Of a stretch of 64,000 bases of DNA, positions 47,755-55,333 are shown piece after piece. Origin of the DNA: Nostoc sp. FACHB-973 (lineage in GTDB: Bacteria > Cyanobacteriota > Cyanobacteriia > Cyanobacteriales > Nostocaceae); contig NZ_JACJSJ010000001.1 in the NCBI RefSeq assembly GCF_014698115.1, forward strand, positions 152,420 through 216,419, in the 5' to 3' direction. The translations under genes were made by a program, and so were the position numbers. Position 1 is the stretch's first letter. Each line of letters begins with the position of its first letter. The notes below the pieces were generated by a model. That model was not told the DNA's origin. It did no database searches and saw only the letters and a program-made list of their open reading frames with translations.

Positions 47755-47768
47755 CAACAACAATGTTG
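47755..47768. promoter_or_regulatory. SufR operator 2
   Basis: CAAC-AACAAT-GTTG, a second perfect CAAC-N6-GTTG palindrome, its centre 45 bases from the first and 60 bases before the sufR start. Two sites suggest control of both divergent promoters. Confidence 0.85.
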
Positions 47769-47827
47769 TCAAAGTCAATTTTTCCCAGAAATTTTTGGGA
47801 CGTTCCCGCAGCGTCTCACACCAGAAG

Positions 47828-48511
47828 ATGGCGACTATCCACCAGTCCTCAACCAAGCAAGAAATCCTAGAATATCTGCACAAGCACCAAAAAGCAACGG
47901 CTATTGAGCTTGCTGAAGTTTTAGATGTGAGCAAGCAAGCGATTCGTCGCCACCTCAAAGATTTGGAGACGGAGGAGCTAGTTTTGTTTTCGACATCATC
48001 AGATCAAGCCGGAATGGGGCGTCCCCAGCATGTTTATCAACTGAGTCGTCAGGGACGCGATCGCTTGCACCGCACAATGAGCGATCGCTTCGGTGATGCC
48101 AGCGGCAATTTTGCTGTTTCGCTGCTGGATACCTTAGCAGAAACCGTGGGACACGATCAATTCAAATCCATATTACAGAAGCAGTGGGAGCGTAAAGCTC
48201 ATGAATATCGCGATCGCGTGGGTAGCGGTTCACTACGAGAACGTGTAGCCAACCTAGTAGAGTTGAGAAAAGCTGAAGGCTTTATGGCCGAGTATCACCC
48301 TGTTGATGTGAATGACTGCTCCAGAGGCGAAAGTTTCATATTTATAGAGCATAACTGCGCCATTTCCAACGTTGCTGAATCTTTCCCCACCATTTGTGGT
48401 CATGAATTAGAAATGTTTGCTGGCGTCTTACCAGATTGTACAGTAGAACGCACCCACTGGATTATCAACGGCGAACACCGTTGTGGTTATTTAGTACAAG
48501 CCCGCAATTAG
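47828..48511 (+). CDS. sufR: SUF operon repressor SufR
   Basis: 227 residues from MATIHQSST; upstream in-frame residues are not conserved. A DeoR-like HTH (KQEILEYLHKHQKATAIELAEVLDVSKQAIRRHLKDLETEELV) is followed by a dimerisation region and a cluster-binding domain whose Cys are spaced C-X12-C-X13-C-X14-C (HNC, TIC, PDC, HRC), as described for SufR. It senses Fe-S status with a [4Fe-4S] cluster and represses sufBCDS when the cluster is bound. Divergent from sufB over two operators. Confidence 0.95.
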   Translation: MATIHQSSTKQEILEYLHKHQKATAIELAEVLDVSKQAIRRHLKDLETEELVLFSTSSDQAGMGRPQHVYQLSRQGRDRLHRTMSDRFGDASGNFAVSLLDTLAETVGHDQFKSILQKQWERKAHEYRDRVGSGSLRERVANLVELRKAEGFMAEYHPVDVNDCSRGESFIFIEHNCAISNVAESFPTICGHELEMFAGVLPDCTVERTHWIINGEHRCGYLVQARN

Positions 48512-48590
48512 TCATTAGTCATTTGTGAAAACCAATCCCTACTCCCTACTCCCCACTCCCAAATAATCAACTAAATTACAGATAGCATTT

Positions 48591-48851
48591 ATGGATGTAG
48601 CACCACAGCAACCCTCAACCCAATTTTTAACGTTGGAAGAGTCAGCAAAAGTAGACGCGGCTTTGTTATCTTCTCCAGAAAAGTTTTTAACAAGATTAAC
48701 AATTTCATCACTGAAACTTTTAAAATATATCGCTCAAGACTACGGTGTTGCTATTGAAGATTTGACAACACAACAAGTAATTGCCTGGTTTGAAAAAGAT
48801 GGTAAAATTCGACGTGAGCAGGGAATTGAAGCTTCATATCTGAAATGGTGA
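48591..48851 (+). CDS. Conserved-looking hypothetical protein, 86 residues
   Basis: A soluble helical protein: FLTLEESAKVDAALLSSPEKFLTRLTISSLKLLKYIAQDYGV then ITTQQVIAWFEKDGKIRREQGIEASYLKW-type end. I recognise no characterised family; such proteins occur in cyanobacteria. It follows sufR by 80 bases on the same strand, beyond a short repeat patch (TCATTAGTCATT, CCCTACT), so an operon is uncertain. A strong hairpin lies after it. Confidence 0.65.
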   Translation: MDVAPQQPSTQFLTLEESAKVDAALLSSPEKFLTRLTISSLKLLKYIAQDYGVAIEDLTTQQVIAWFEKDGKIRREQGIEASYLKW

Positions 48852-48902
48852 ACTGTAGTAATAAAGTTTAGATTCATTTAGTTATAAAAAATAACAACAC
48901 AG

Positions 48903-48950
48903 AATATCCCGCTTTGAAAAAACAGAAATGTTTCTTGAAAGCGGGATATT
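48903..48950. terminator. Long perfect-stem hairpin
   Basis: A 13-bp perfect stem (AATATCCCGCTTT with AAAGCGGGATATT) encloses 22 bases that can pair further (AAAC/GTTT). It lies 51 bases after the 86-residue gene. No clean T run follows, but A/T-rich sequence is on both sides, so it could work as a bidirectional terminator. Confidence 0.55.
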
Positions 48951-49042
48951 AATAAATAAAATACAGCGAATTTTAAGTTGGTAAACTACACAAACTAAAT
49001 TTCAAAGTGAGGAATAAAGCCTGTTTTAATTCCGACTCCTGA

Positions 49043-49084
49043 ATTCTGAATTCTGTTAGCGCAGCGGGGCGTAGCCCATTCTGA
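49043..49084 (-). repeat. 42-bp inverted repeat, left copy
   Basis: Identical over all 42 bases to the reverse complement of 51322-51363. Contains TTAGCGCAGCGGGGCGTAGC flanked by GAATTCTG heptamers. See the right copy. Confidence 0.9.
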
Positions 49085-49135
49085 ATTCTGCTGTATGTTG
49101 TTGATGGATGAGAAATTTCAAAGCGATGAGTCTAT

Positions 49136-49465
49136 CTATTTATTCTTGCGACTCTGCCGCCCTGCCTTAGCATGTTGTTCTGGTGTGCCTCCTTGGGTTC
49201 CCTTTTCTTCAGTATCGGCATCCTCACTATCTTTATTACGATTACGCTTTTGGGAACTCTTGCCACCTTCACGGCCGATTTCAGCCATGTGTTCTCTATC
49301 CTGACTTACAGCTTCACCACCTTTTTGTCCAGCTTCACGAGCTTCTTCAGATGTAAACTCATGGGCGGTGCCCTTTTCATGGGCGGCTTGTCCCCCCTTG
49401 CTCGCTATTTCGCGTTGCTTGTCATCATCCATCGAAGCAAAACCACGTTTGCTTGTATCAGCCAT
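49136..49465 (-). CDS. KGG-motif stress protein (GsiB-like)
   Basis: 109 residues, very hydrophilic, Gly/Lys/Glu-rich. Repeated KGG motifs: REIASKGGQAAHEKGTAHEF, EAREAGQKGGEAV, MAEIGREGGKSSQKR. This matches the stress-induced KGG/GsiB group, thought to be hydrophilin-like protectants in desiccation or general stress. The C-terminal region (NKDSEDADTEEKGTQGG...) looks disordered. GAGT precedes the ATG. Confidence 0.85.
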   Translation of the reverse strand: MADTSKRGFASMDDDKQREIASKGGQAAHEKGTAHEFTSEEAREAGQKGGEAVSQDREHMAEIGREGGKSSQKRNRNKDSEDADTEEKGTQGGTPEQHAKAGRQSRKNK

Positions 49466-49713
49466 GATGGTACTCCTTGTATCTAAATTAAAGCTTTTAG
49501 TTTTTTCAGCCAGTCAAAACTTTAAATTCGGTTTTTGATTTCATCAGTTATTGACTTTCTTTATTTAGCTACTTCAATTATTTATATTCATTAATCTTTA
49601 GAAATAAATATTCAACTTTCTTCTTCAACTTGTGATATACGACTAAAGTAGTTATTTACTATAAAAAATATGTAGGTCTAAAATGTAAAAAACTTCATCA
49701 TGGGTACTTGATA

Positions 49714-50319
49714 ATGTATAAAATAAAAATTTTTGTATATAAATTTATCGTTATATATTTTTTAATCGGGCTATTTATAATTAGTTGTAGTTCTGAAAAC
49801 AAGGGTAATCTTCCCATAAATTCTAGCAATAGCAGTCAATCAAAAAAGGAAGTGAAAATTATGAAATTGGAAAGCAATGCCTTTAACGCTAATGATTTAA
49901 TTCCTGGTAAATACACCTGTGATGGTAAAGATATTTCTCCACCTTTACTCTGGGATGAAATTCCAATAGGAACAGAAAGTATAGCATTGATTGTTGATGA
50001 TCCTGATGCACCTGGACGAACTTTTGTTCATTGGATTGTTTACGATATTCCAAATACAACTCGCCAATTACCAGAGAATATTCCAACTGTAAAAACTTTA
50101 CCCAATGGTGGAGTGCAGGGCAAAAATGATTTTGGCAAGTTTGGTTACGGTGGCCCGTGTCCACCCAGTGGAACTCATCGCTACTTTTTTAAACTTTTTG
50201 CTTTAGATAAAAGTTTAGGTTTGGCAGCAGGTGCTACCAAAAACCAAATTTTAGCAGCAATGGAAGGTCATGTTTTGGGAACAGCAGAATTAATTGGAAA
50301 ATACAAACGCCAGTCTTAA
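49714..50319 (+). CDS. PEBP-family (YbhB/YbcL) lipoprotein
   Basis: 201 residues. A lipoprotein signal with lipobox FIISC (Cys near 25), a Ser/Asn-rich linker, then a phosphatidylethanolamine-binding/Raf-kinase-inhibitor-like domain: FNANDLIPGKYTCDGKDISPPLLWDEIP, LIVDDPDAPGRTFVHWIVYDIP, GGPCPPSGTHRYFFKLFALD. The ligand-binding DPDAP and GPCPPSGTHRY motifs are intact. Bacterial roles are poorly defined. ATG at 49714 is chosen over an in-frame TTG at 49708. Confidence 0.87.
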   Translation: MYKIKIFVYKFIVIYFLIGLFIISCSSENKGNLPINSSNSSQSKKEVKIMKLESNAFNANDLIPGKYTCDGKDISPPLLWDEIPIGTESIALIVDDPDAPGRTFVHWIVYDIPNTTRQLPENIPTVKTLPNGGVQGKNDFGKFGYGGPCPPSGTHRYFFKLFALDKSLGLAAGATKNQILAAMEGHVLGTAELIGKYKRQS

Positions 50320-50331
50320 ATAAACAAAAAG

Positions 50332-50359
50332 GTAGGGGCGCACAGCTGTGCGCCCCTAC
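50332..50359. repeat. Perfect 28-base palindrome
   Basis: Arms GTAGGGGCGCACAG and its exact complement, no loop, 13 bases after the PEBP gene stop. A dispersed cyanobacterial palindrome; may end the transcript. Confidence 0.85.
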
Positions 50360-50433
50360 AGAAGATTATGGTTCAAATAATAGATGAAAAAGGCTGCAAT
50401 GTCATTTAATTTTTCAGACAGACAATTAATTTT

Positions 50434-51069
50434 TTAAGGATTGTAATTGTTAGTTCGAGGAGCATGAACTCCAGTAACAGCTCCCATCAGTGCAGCAGCT
50501 AAACCCAACAATGAACCAAATACAAACCACCACAAAGCTCTGGAAGTTGCAGCAGCAATTTGACGGGCTTCTTCGGCAGTTACATTCGGTACGTTTCGCG
50601 GCACTGGAGTACCGGGTTGTTGTGCTTGATTGATAACTTGCCCAGCATTAGAAGCAGCAATACCAAAAGCACCGGATACTCCGCTTGCTAATAACCAAGA
50701 GCTAATTGCTAAAGTCGTAGCCCAAAAAATTGCACCGTTAAGCAACGCTGTATTGCGATTCATCGGCCCACTGGCGCGGGTTGTTACCCAACCACCTACG
50801 AATAAGGATATTAACAAACCAATGGTTGACCAAAATCCCACATTACCTGCAATATCTGGTGTAATTGATCTAGGCGCTCCCGATCTTGCAATACTGGTTG
50901 CTCCAATTGCTCCAAACAAAGCACTGAGAATTAGTTGAGTAGCTAAAGCAACTAATACACCAGAAATTATTGGACCCCAGCGAACACGATCGTGGTATTC
51001 AGTTACTCTACCAACTACTGTAGACTCAGGGGGAATAACATCATCACCTACTCGATTTACGTATGCCAT
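50434..51069 (-). CDS. Membrane protein of unknown function, 4 spans
   Basis: 211 residues. Four hydrophobic segments: GPIISGVLVALATQLILSALFGAIG (about 32-56), GFWSTIGLLISLFVGGWV (about 78-95), NGAIFWATTLAISSWLLASG (about 111-130) and WWFVFGSLLGLAAALMGAVTGV (about 179-201). A Pro/Gln-rich loop lies between spans three and four. No family name can be given. It may be a stress-associated envelope protein, judging only from neighbours. Confidence 0.7.
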   Translation of the reverse strand: MAYVNRVGDDVIPPESTVVGRVTEYHDRVRWGPIISGVLVALATQLILSALFGAIGATSIARSGAPRSITPDIAGNVGFWSTIGLLISLFVGGWVTTRASGPMNRNTALLNGAIFWATTLAISSWLLASGVSGAFGIAASNAGQVINQAQQPGTPVPRNVPNVTAEEARQIAAATSRALWWFVFGSLLGLAAALMGAVTGVHAPRTNNYNP

Positions 51070-51321
51070 AGTCTATTTTCTCGCTTGCGAATTCAGCAAA
51101 ATTATTTTGTCTCAGATATATTTATGGCTATGCTTATGATTAGAATTAAATTGCTAATTATGTATTTTAATATCTATCAATAGAAATAAATATTCTCTCT
51201 ATCTTCAGCGGGAATCAATTGTTACTTTTGCAACTTGGGATGTGTTAAGGTAATTTATTATGAAATTTTAATATATTAATATTTATTAATTGATTTGAAA
51301 ATTAATAATTATAAAAAGGAG

Positions 51322-51363
51322 TCAGAATGGGCTACGCCCCGCTGCGCTAACAGAATTCAGAAT
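51322..51363 (+). repeat. 42-bp inverted repeat, right copy
   Basis: Exact inverted copy of 49043-49084. Together they bracket a 2.24-kb block with the KGG, PEBP and 4-span membrane protein genes. Confidence 0.9.
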
Positions 51364-51708
51364 ACTCTACCCATGTATCCTTACAGGGAAGCAAGCTACA
51401 CCCAGCGTCCCGTAGGGAAGGGGTAGAGTTTTAAATGAGTGAAAAAAATTTAATACTAGTTTCGCGCCACTTGCGGGCAAGGTTTTAAACCAATATTCAT
51501 TACCCAGTCGTACAGAATTCATACTGAATTCTGACTCCTGAATTCTGAATTCTGTTCAATAAACCAATACGTTTGGGTTAAGGGTTAATGGTGTCGATAA
51601 TTGGTCTAGAGAAGACGCGATAAATCGCGTCTCTACATGAGGGTTTTGTTGCTCATTATGAACTGTATTGAATTATAAACATTGAAAACAACATTCCTGA
51701 CTTGTCTA
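51364..51708. other. Repeat-rich spacer without a gene
   Basis: Contains an inverted repeat ACTCTACC / GGGTAGAGT (51365-51432) around a GGGAAGC-type patch, a CTGAATT heptamer run (51525-51555), and a second GACGCGAT palindrome (51614-51631). No coding sequence seen. Confidence 0.6.
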
Positions 51709-51933
51709 AGAGGATGTTTGAAAAGTCATGATTAATGTATCAAATATTTTTTACCCCACCCTAACCCTCCCCTTGTCAAGGGGAGGGAACTGGATTTCCT
51801 GTTTCCCCCCTTTATAAGGGGGGATTAAGGGGGGTAATTCGAGTTGTGTATACACCGTAAGCCCTTTTTAAGGGGGGTTAGGGGGGATCTAAAAGTATCT
51901 AAGGTCACAGCGAAATACTTTTCAAACAACCTC
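51709..51933. mobile_element. MITE-like element, 225 bp
   Basis: Terminal inverted repeats of 18 bases (AGAGGATGTTTGAAAAGT left, one mismatch to the complement of ACTTTTCAAACAACCTCT right). The interior has GGGGAGGGAA, CCCCCCTTTATAAGGGGGGA and AAGGGGGGTTAGGGGGG segments, strongly structured and non-coding. No target duplication is obvious (flanks TCTA and AAAA). No matching transposase is in the window. Confidence 0.6.
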
Positions 51934-52018
51934 TAAAAAGTCGGGGATGTTGTTTTTCACAAATTTAGAATTGTGACTACTTTTTATTAACCTTTTGTGG
52001 AATACACACAAGTCTGAG

Positions 52019-52345
52019 TTAACGTATTCTCACAGCAGTACCTGTAGCAGTAATCAGCATTAAAACTCCTGATTGGTCAACATTGATTGTGCCAGTATCA
52101 ATTTCAATTCCGATTACAGCGTTTGCTCCTAAACGTTGCGCTCGTTGTTCTAATTCATCTAGTGCTTTGCGTTGACCCTGTTCAAATAAACGTTCGTAAC
52201 TGCCAGTGCGTCCACCAACAATATCCCGAATACCGGCTATAAAATCTCGCAAAAAATTGCTACCATAGACCACTTCTGCTGTCACAATACCCAAATATGA
52301 TTCGATAACGGCTCCTTGAATCACATCAGTGGTAGTTATAATCAT
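52019..52345 (-). CDS. YbjQ/UPF0145 family protein
   Basis: 108 residues. Typical family sequence: ITTTDVIQGAVIESYLGIVTAEVVYGSNFLRDFIAGIRDIVGGRTGSYERLF, then a helix EQGQRKALDELEQRAQRLGANAVIGIEIDTGTI. The family forms ring-like oligomers and is sometimes called heavy-metal-binding domain; the role is not settled. Full length, intact. Confidence 0.88.
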   Translation of the reverse strand: MIITTTDVIQGAVIESYLGIVTAEVVYGSNFLRDFIAGIRDIVGGRTGSYERLFEQGQRKALDELEQRAQRLGANAVIGIEIDTGTINVDQSGVLMLITATGTAVRIR

Positions 52346-53187
52346 AAATTAGCCTCATGAATATTATATTTTGAAGTTATTTGGATAGGCAGGGAGTAGG
52401 GAGTGGGGAGTGGGGAATAGAAATTTGTAAATTATGCTTTTGACTCCAAATTAGTATCAGCTAATTCCGGGAAAATTCCGCAACCAAGAATGAAAAATAA
52501 ATATGCCCTACTCCCCATTCCCTACTGCCTACTCCCATTTTAAAGTTACATGGACATAATTAAACTAGCGATTACAAGTAATTTATACCTAGACAATTAG
52601 CTTGTGTTGTAGAGAGGTTTGATAAATATACCTCACGCAATTAAAAAAGCGATCGCCATTCTACTAAGAGAGTATTGTCTAACTACAAACAGGAATTTCC
52701 GGAACATTTTGCTTGTTGCATTGATCTTATCGTGTAATGACCAAAAAAGGATGTAAACGCCTGGATATTAGTTTACTAAAGTTAGTATTAAGGACTAAAG
52801 ATTGGAGAAAATTTTATACAGACTCAGCAAGTTATTAAATAAAATAACAAACGGGTATGAATGTTCAACTCTCTCTAATATTGCTGCATCGCCTATTGAT
52901 GATTAACTCAAATATTTGTTAGTTTTTTAACTAATACGTATAAGCACTGAGAAAAAAGTGTTATTTTTTCTATTTTACAGATTTATCTGTAGAATAATTG
53001 CCTTTGCTCATTGAGAGCTTACACTCCACCATTCAGTAAAAACTCTGTTATGTACTCCTGATTATGAAGGAAAGAGCAAATGAACTATTAACATCTTAAT
53101 CAATGCGAAAAAATACAGTTTTCAAAAGTCCACATTTTTGTTTTAATGTACAAGAAAAAAGTCCTCTAAAATTTCAGGAAATTTACT
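52346..53187. other. 842-base intergenic region without a gene
   Basis: Holds opposing STRR arms (GGGAGTAGGGAGTGGGGAGT at 52391-52419 and CTACTCCCCATTCCCTACTG at 52506-52530) and between them a 28-base dispersed sequence (52459-52487) that resembles 40267-40293. From 52,560 on it is A/T-rich with no ORF or RNA signal I can support. Confidence 0.6.
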
Positions 53188-53868
53188 GTGTACAAGCCTA
53201 CATCATTTGTGTTTAGTGTGGTGTTACTAGGATGTTTTGCCTTTACGATGCCTGCGCCGACTCAGGCTCAGGTGTTAATGGCACAAACTAAAAACCCAGA
53301 GTTAAAGCAACTGCTAGAGGAAGGACGGAGGTTAGTAGACGCTGGTGATTATGGAGGTGCGATCGCAGTTTATCAACAAGCAGCTAGCCTAGATCCCAAG
53401 AATGCTAAGATTCATTCAGGTATTGGCTACTTATACGCTCAACAAGGAAATTATCAAGCGGCATTAACGGCTTATCGTAAGGCGATCGCTATCAACCCTA
53501 ACAATAGTGATTTTTATTACGCTGTCGGTTACATCAAAGCCAACTTGGGAGACACCGCCGGCGCCAAAGAAGGTTACCGTCGTGCCATACAACTGAACCG
53601 TAACAATGTTAACGCCTACTTAGGCTTAGCTGTCACCCAATCTCGTCTAGGAGATTATAGTGCAGCTAGCTGGGCATACGAACAAGCACTGAGCTTAGAT
53701 AAAAATAACGCCCAAACTTATGAATTGATGGGTTCGATGTATAAACAGCGACGGCAAGCCAAACAAGCCAACACCGCCCTTCAAAAAGCCCGTGACTTGT
53801 ATAAACGGCGCAATGACTCAGATGGCGTAGACAGAGTAGAAGCCATGCTGCGACAGTTAGGGGGATGA
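53188..53868 (+). CDS. Secreted TPR protein
   Basis: 226 residues with a GTG start preceded by AGGAA. Signal peptide ends near MPAPTQAQ. Four to five TPR units follow (EEGRRLVDAGDYGGAIAVYQQAASLDP, HSGIGYLYAQQGNYQAALTAYRKAIAINP, YAVGYIKANLGDTAGAKEGYRRAIQLN, LGLAVTQSRLGDYSAASWAYEQALSLD). A periplasmic or lumenal scaffold; partner unknown. It converges with the ABC ATPase gene, only 2 bases apart, so the transcripts must overlap. Confidence 0.87.
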   Translation: MYKPTSFVFSVVLLGCFAFTMPAPTQAQVLMAQTKNPELKQLLEEGRRLVDAGDYGGAIAVYQQAASLDPKNAKIHSGIGYLYAQQGNYQAALTAYRKAIAINPNNSDFYYAVGYIKANLGDTAGAKEGYRRAIQLNRNNVNAYLGLAVTQSRLGDYSAASWAYEQALSLDKNNAQTYELMGSMYKQRRQAKQANTALQKARDLYKRRNDSDGVDRVEAMLRQLGG

Positions 53869-53870
53869 GA

Positions 53871-54773
53871 TTAATCTAACTGGCGTCCCGTTAATTCCAC
53901 AAAAATATCTTCCAGGTTAGAGGGACGCACCATCATTCCGGTTTTATCGGGCTGTTCATTCAAGTAGATATTTGCTTCTTCCAATGAAGGGAAAAATAAA
54001 TATTCCCAAGCTAGAGCGCTGTCACTTCCTACTTCAGATAAACCTAATTGCTTCATCACCAAGCCTTCACCGTGAGTAGAACGCAGTTGTTTTAGCGTTC
54101 CCAAAGAAATCAGCTTCCCGCCGTCCATAATACCGATGCGTCCTGGTTTGGCGGAACCGAAAGCATCGCACAAAAATTCGACCTCATCCATATAATGGGT
54201 CGTTAGTAGCATCGTCATTCCCTGCTTATTCAAATCTCGAATAATTTCCCAAAGGCGTCGCCTGGTTTGGGGGTCTAGTCCTACCGTTGGTTCATCCAAA
54301 AACAACATTTGCGGTTCATGCAATAAAGCCCTCGCTATTTGCAACCGTCGTTTCATACCCCCAGACAGGGTTTTGACCAAATCATTACGTTTTTCTGTTA
54401 GCTCAACATATTCTAGCCATTGATTAATTAATTGTTGTCGCTGCGGGTTGCTAATGTGATGTAGTCTCCCATGCAGTTCCATATTTTCCCAAACAGTTAA
54501 ATCGTTATCTACACTGACTTGCTGCAAGACTACGCCAATACTCTGTTTTGCCAACATTGGTTGGCTGACCACATCATATCCATTTACTTCTATCCGTCCT
54601 TGGGAGGGTTTGGTTAGTGTAGTCAGCATCCGAATTGTGGTAGATTTTCCCGCACCGTTGGGGCCAAGTAGAGCAAATATTTCCCCCGCTTCAATTTGGA
54701 ATGACAGGTCATTGACTACAGGTACTTTGTTGTAAAACTTGTAGACGTTTTCTAAGAAGACAGCAGCAGTCAT
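53871..54773 (-). CDS. ABC transporter ATP-binding protein (DrrA-like)
   Basis: 300 residues. Walker A GPNGAGKSTTIRML (about 35-48), Q loop IGVVLQQVSVDNDLT, signature LSGGMKRRLQIARALL, Walker B MLFLDEPTVGLDPQTRR, H loop LLTTHYMDEVE. The C-terminal 80 residues follow the DrrA/CcmA pattern. Likely powers efflux of a lipid or drug-like compound. No permease gene is adjacent; an unusual repeat ORF lies 2 bases upstream. Confidence 0.9.
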   Translation of the reverse strand: MTAAVFLENVYKFYNKVPVVNDLSFQIEAGEIFALLGPNGAGKSTTIRMLTTLTKPSQGRIEVNGYDVVSQPMLAKQSIGVVLQQVSVDNDLTVWENMELHGRLHHISNPQRQQLINQWLEYVELTEKRNDLVKTLSGGMKRRLQIARALLHEPQMLFLDEPTVGLDPQTRRRLWEIIRDLNKQGMTMLLTTHYMDEVEFLCDAFGSAKPGRIGIMDGGKLISLGTLKQLRSTHGEGLVMKQLGLSEVGSDSALAWEYLFFPSLEEANIYLNEQPDKTGMMVRPSNLEDIFVELTGRQLD

Positions 54774-54775
54774 GG

Positions 54776-55015
54776 TCAGTTCACTCCAGTTATAAATTTA
54801 ATCAGTGATGTGATGGCGATCGCTAAAATAACAAATGCTGTCGCTAAAATAACAAATGCTGTCGCCGAAATAACAAATGCTGTCGCTAAAATAACAAATG
54901 CTGTCGCCGAAATAACAAATGCTGTCGCTAAAATAACAAATGCTGTCGCCGAAATAACAAATGCTGTCGCCAAAATAACAAATGCTGTCGCCAAAATAAC
55001 AAATCTACTCACCAA
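54776..55015 (-). CDS. Repeat-encoded hydrophobic peptide upstream of ABC gene
   Basis: A 79-residue ORF made almost entirely of a 7-residue unit (FVILATA, varying with FVISATA). It ends 2 bases before the ABC gene start and is on its strand. The other strand is also open through the repeat (unit AKITNAV). No Shine-Dalgarno support is seen. The product would be a very hydrophobic, regular strand or span; it may be only a by-product of the minisatellite. Confidence 0.25.
   Translation of the reverse strand: MVSRFVILATAFVILATAFVISATAFVILATAFVISATAFVILATAFVISATAFVILATAFVILAIAITSLIKFITGVN
54820..55008. repeat. 21-bp minisatellite, nine units
   Basis: Nine units of TCGCTAAAATAACAAATGCT plus one base. 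Units 2-7 alternate CTAAA and CCGAA forms, i.e. a 42-bp higher-order repeat; units 8-9 are CCAAA. Because 21 is a multiple of three, both strands stay open. Immediately upstream of the ABC ATPase gene. Confidence 0.95.
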
Positions 55016-55139
55016 AATTTAGCTCTTGACTCAAACCCTTTTAATTACGAATTACGAATTACGAATTATGTTCAAAGAGGTACTCTTCTGTATCAAAAAC
55101 TTGACAAGCACACATAACACATTTTATTGTTTAACGATG

Positions 55140-55333
55140 TGTTGAAACTCATCGACGCATCTCGCCCGAACCTTGAAAACCGCATAACTTCGTTGACATG
55201 CGTCGATGCCTTGTGCAGTAAGGCTTTCAGGCTACAAAATTGACGAATTTTTGAAGATTTTTTGTCTTCATCAAGAGATGCGTCGATTAGGGGGTCTGAA
55301 ACCCGCTCGTAGTAAGGTTTCCAAAAGTGAACT
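55140..55333 (+). promoter_or_regulatory. CRISPR leader region
   Basis: About 190 bases before the first repeat. It contains the 10-mer ATGCGTCGAT twice (55198-55207 and 55278-55287) and its exact complement once (55151-55160), plus an A/T-rich stretch (ATTTTTGAAGATTTTTTGTC). The intact repeats are on this side and degenerate ones on the far side, so transcription runs left to right. Confidence 0.7.

Noticed and set aside
54810..55022. Plus-strand 70-residue ORF through the minisatellite
   Set aside because: It exists only because a 21-base unit keeps both strands open; no ribosome binding site and no non-repeat sequence.
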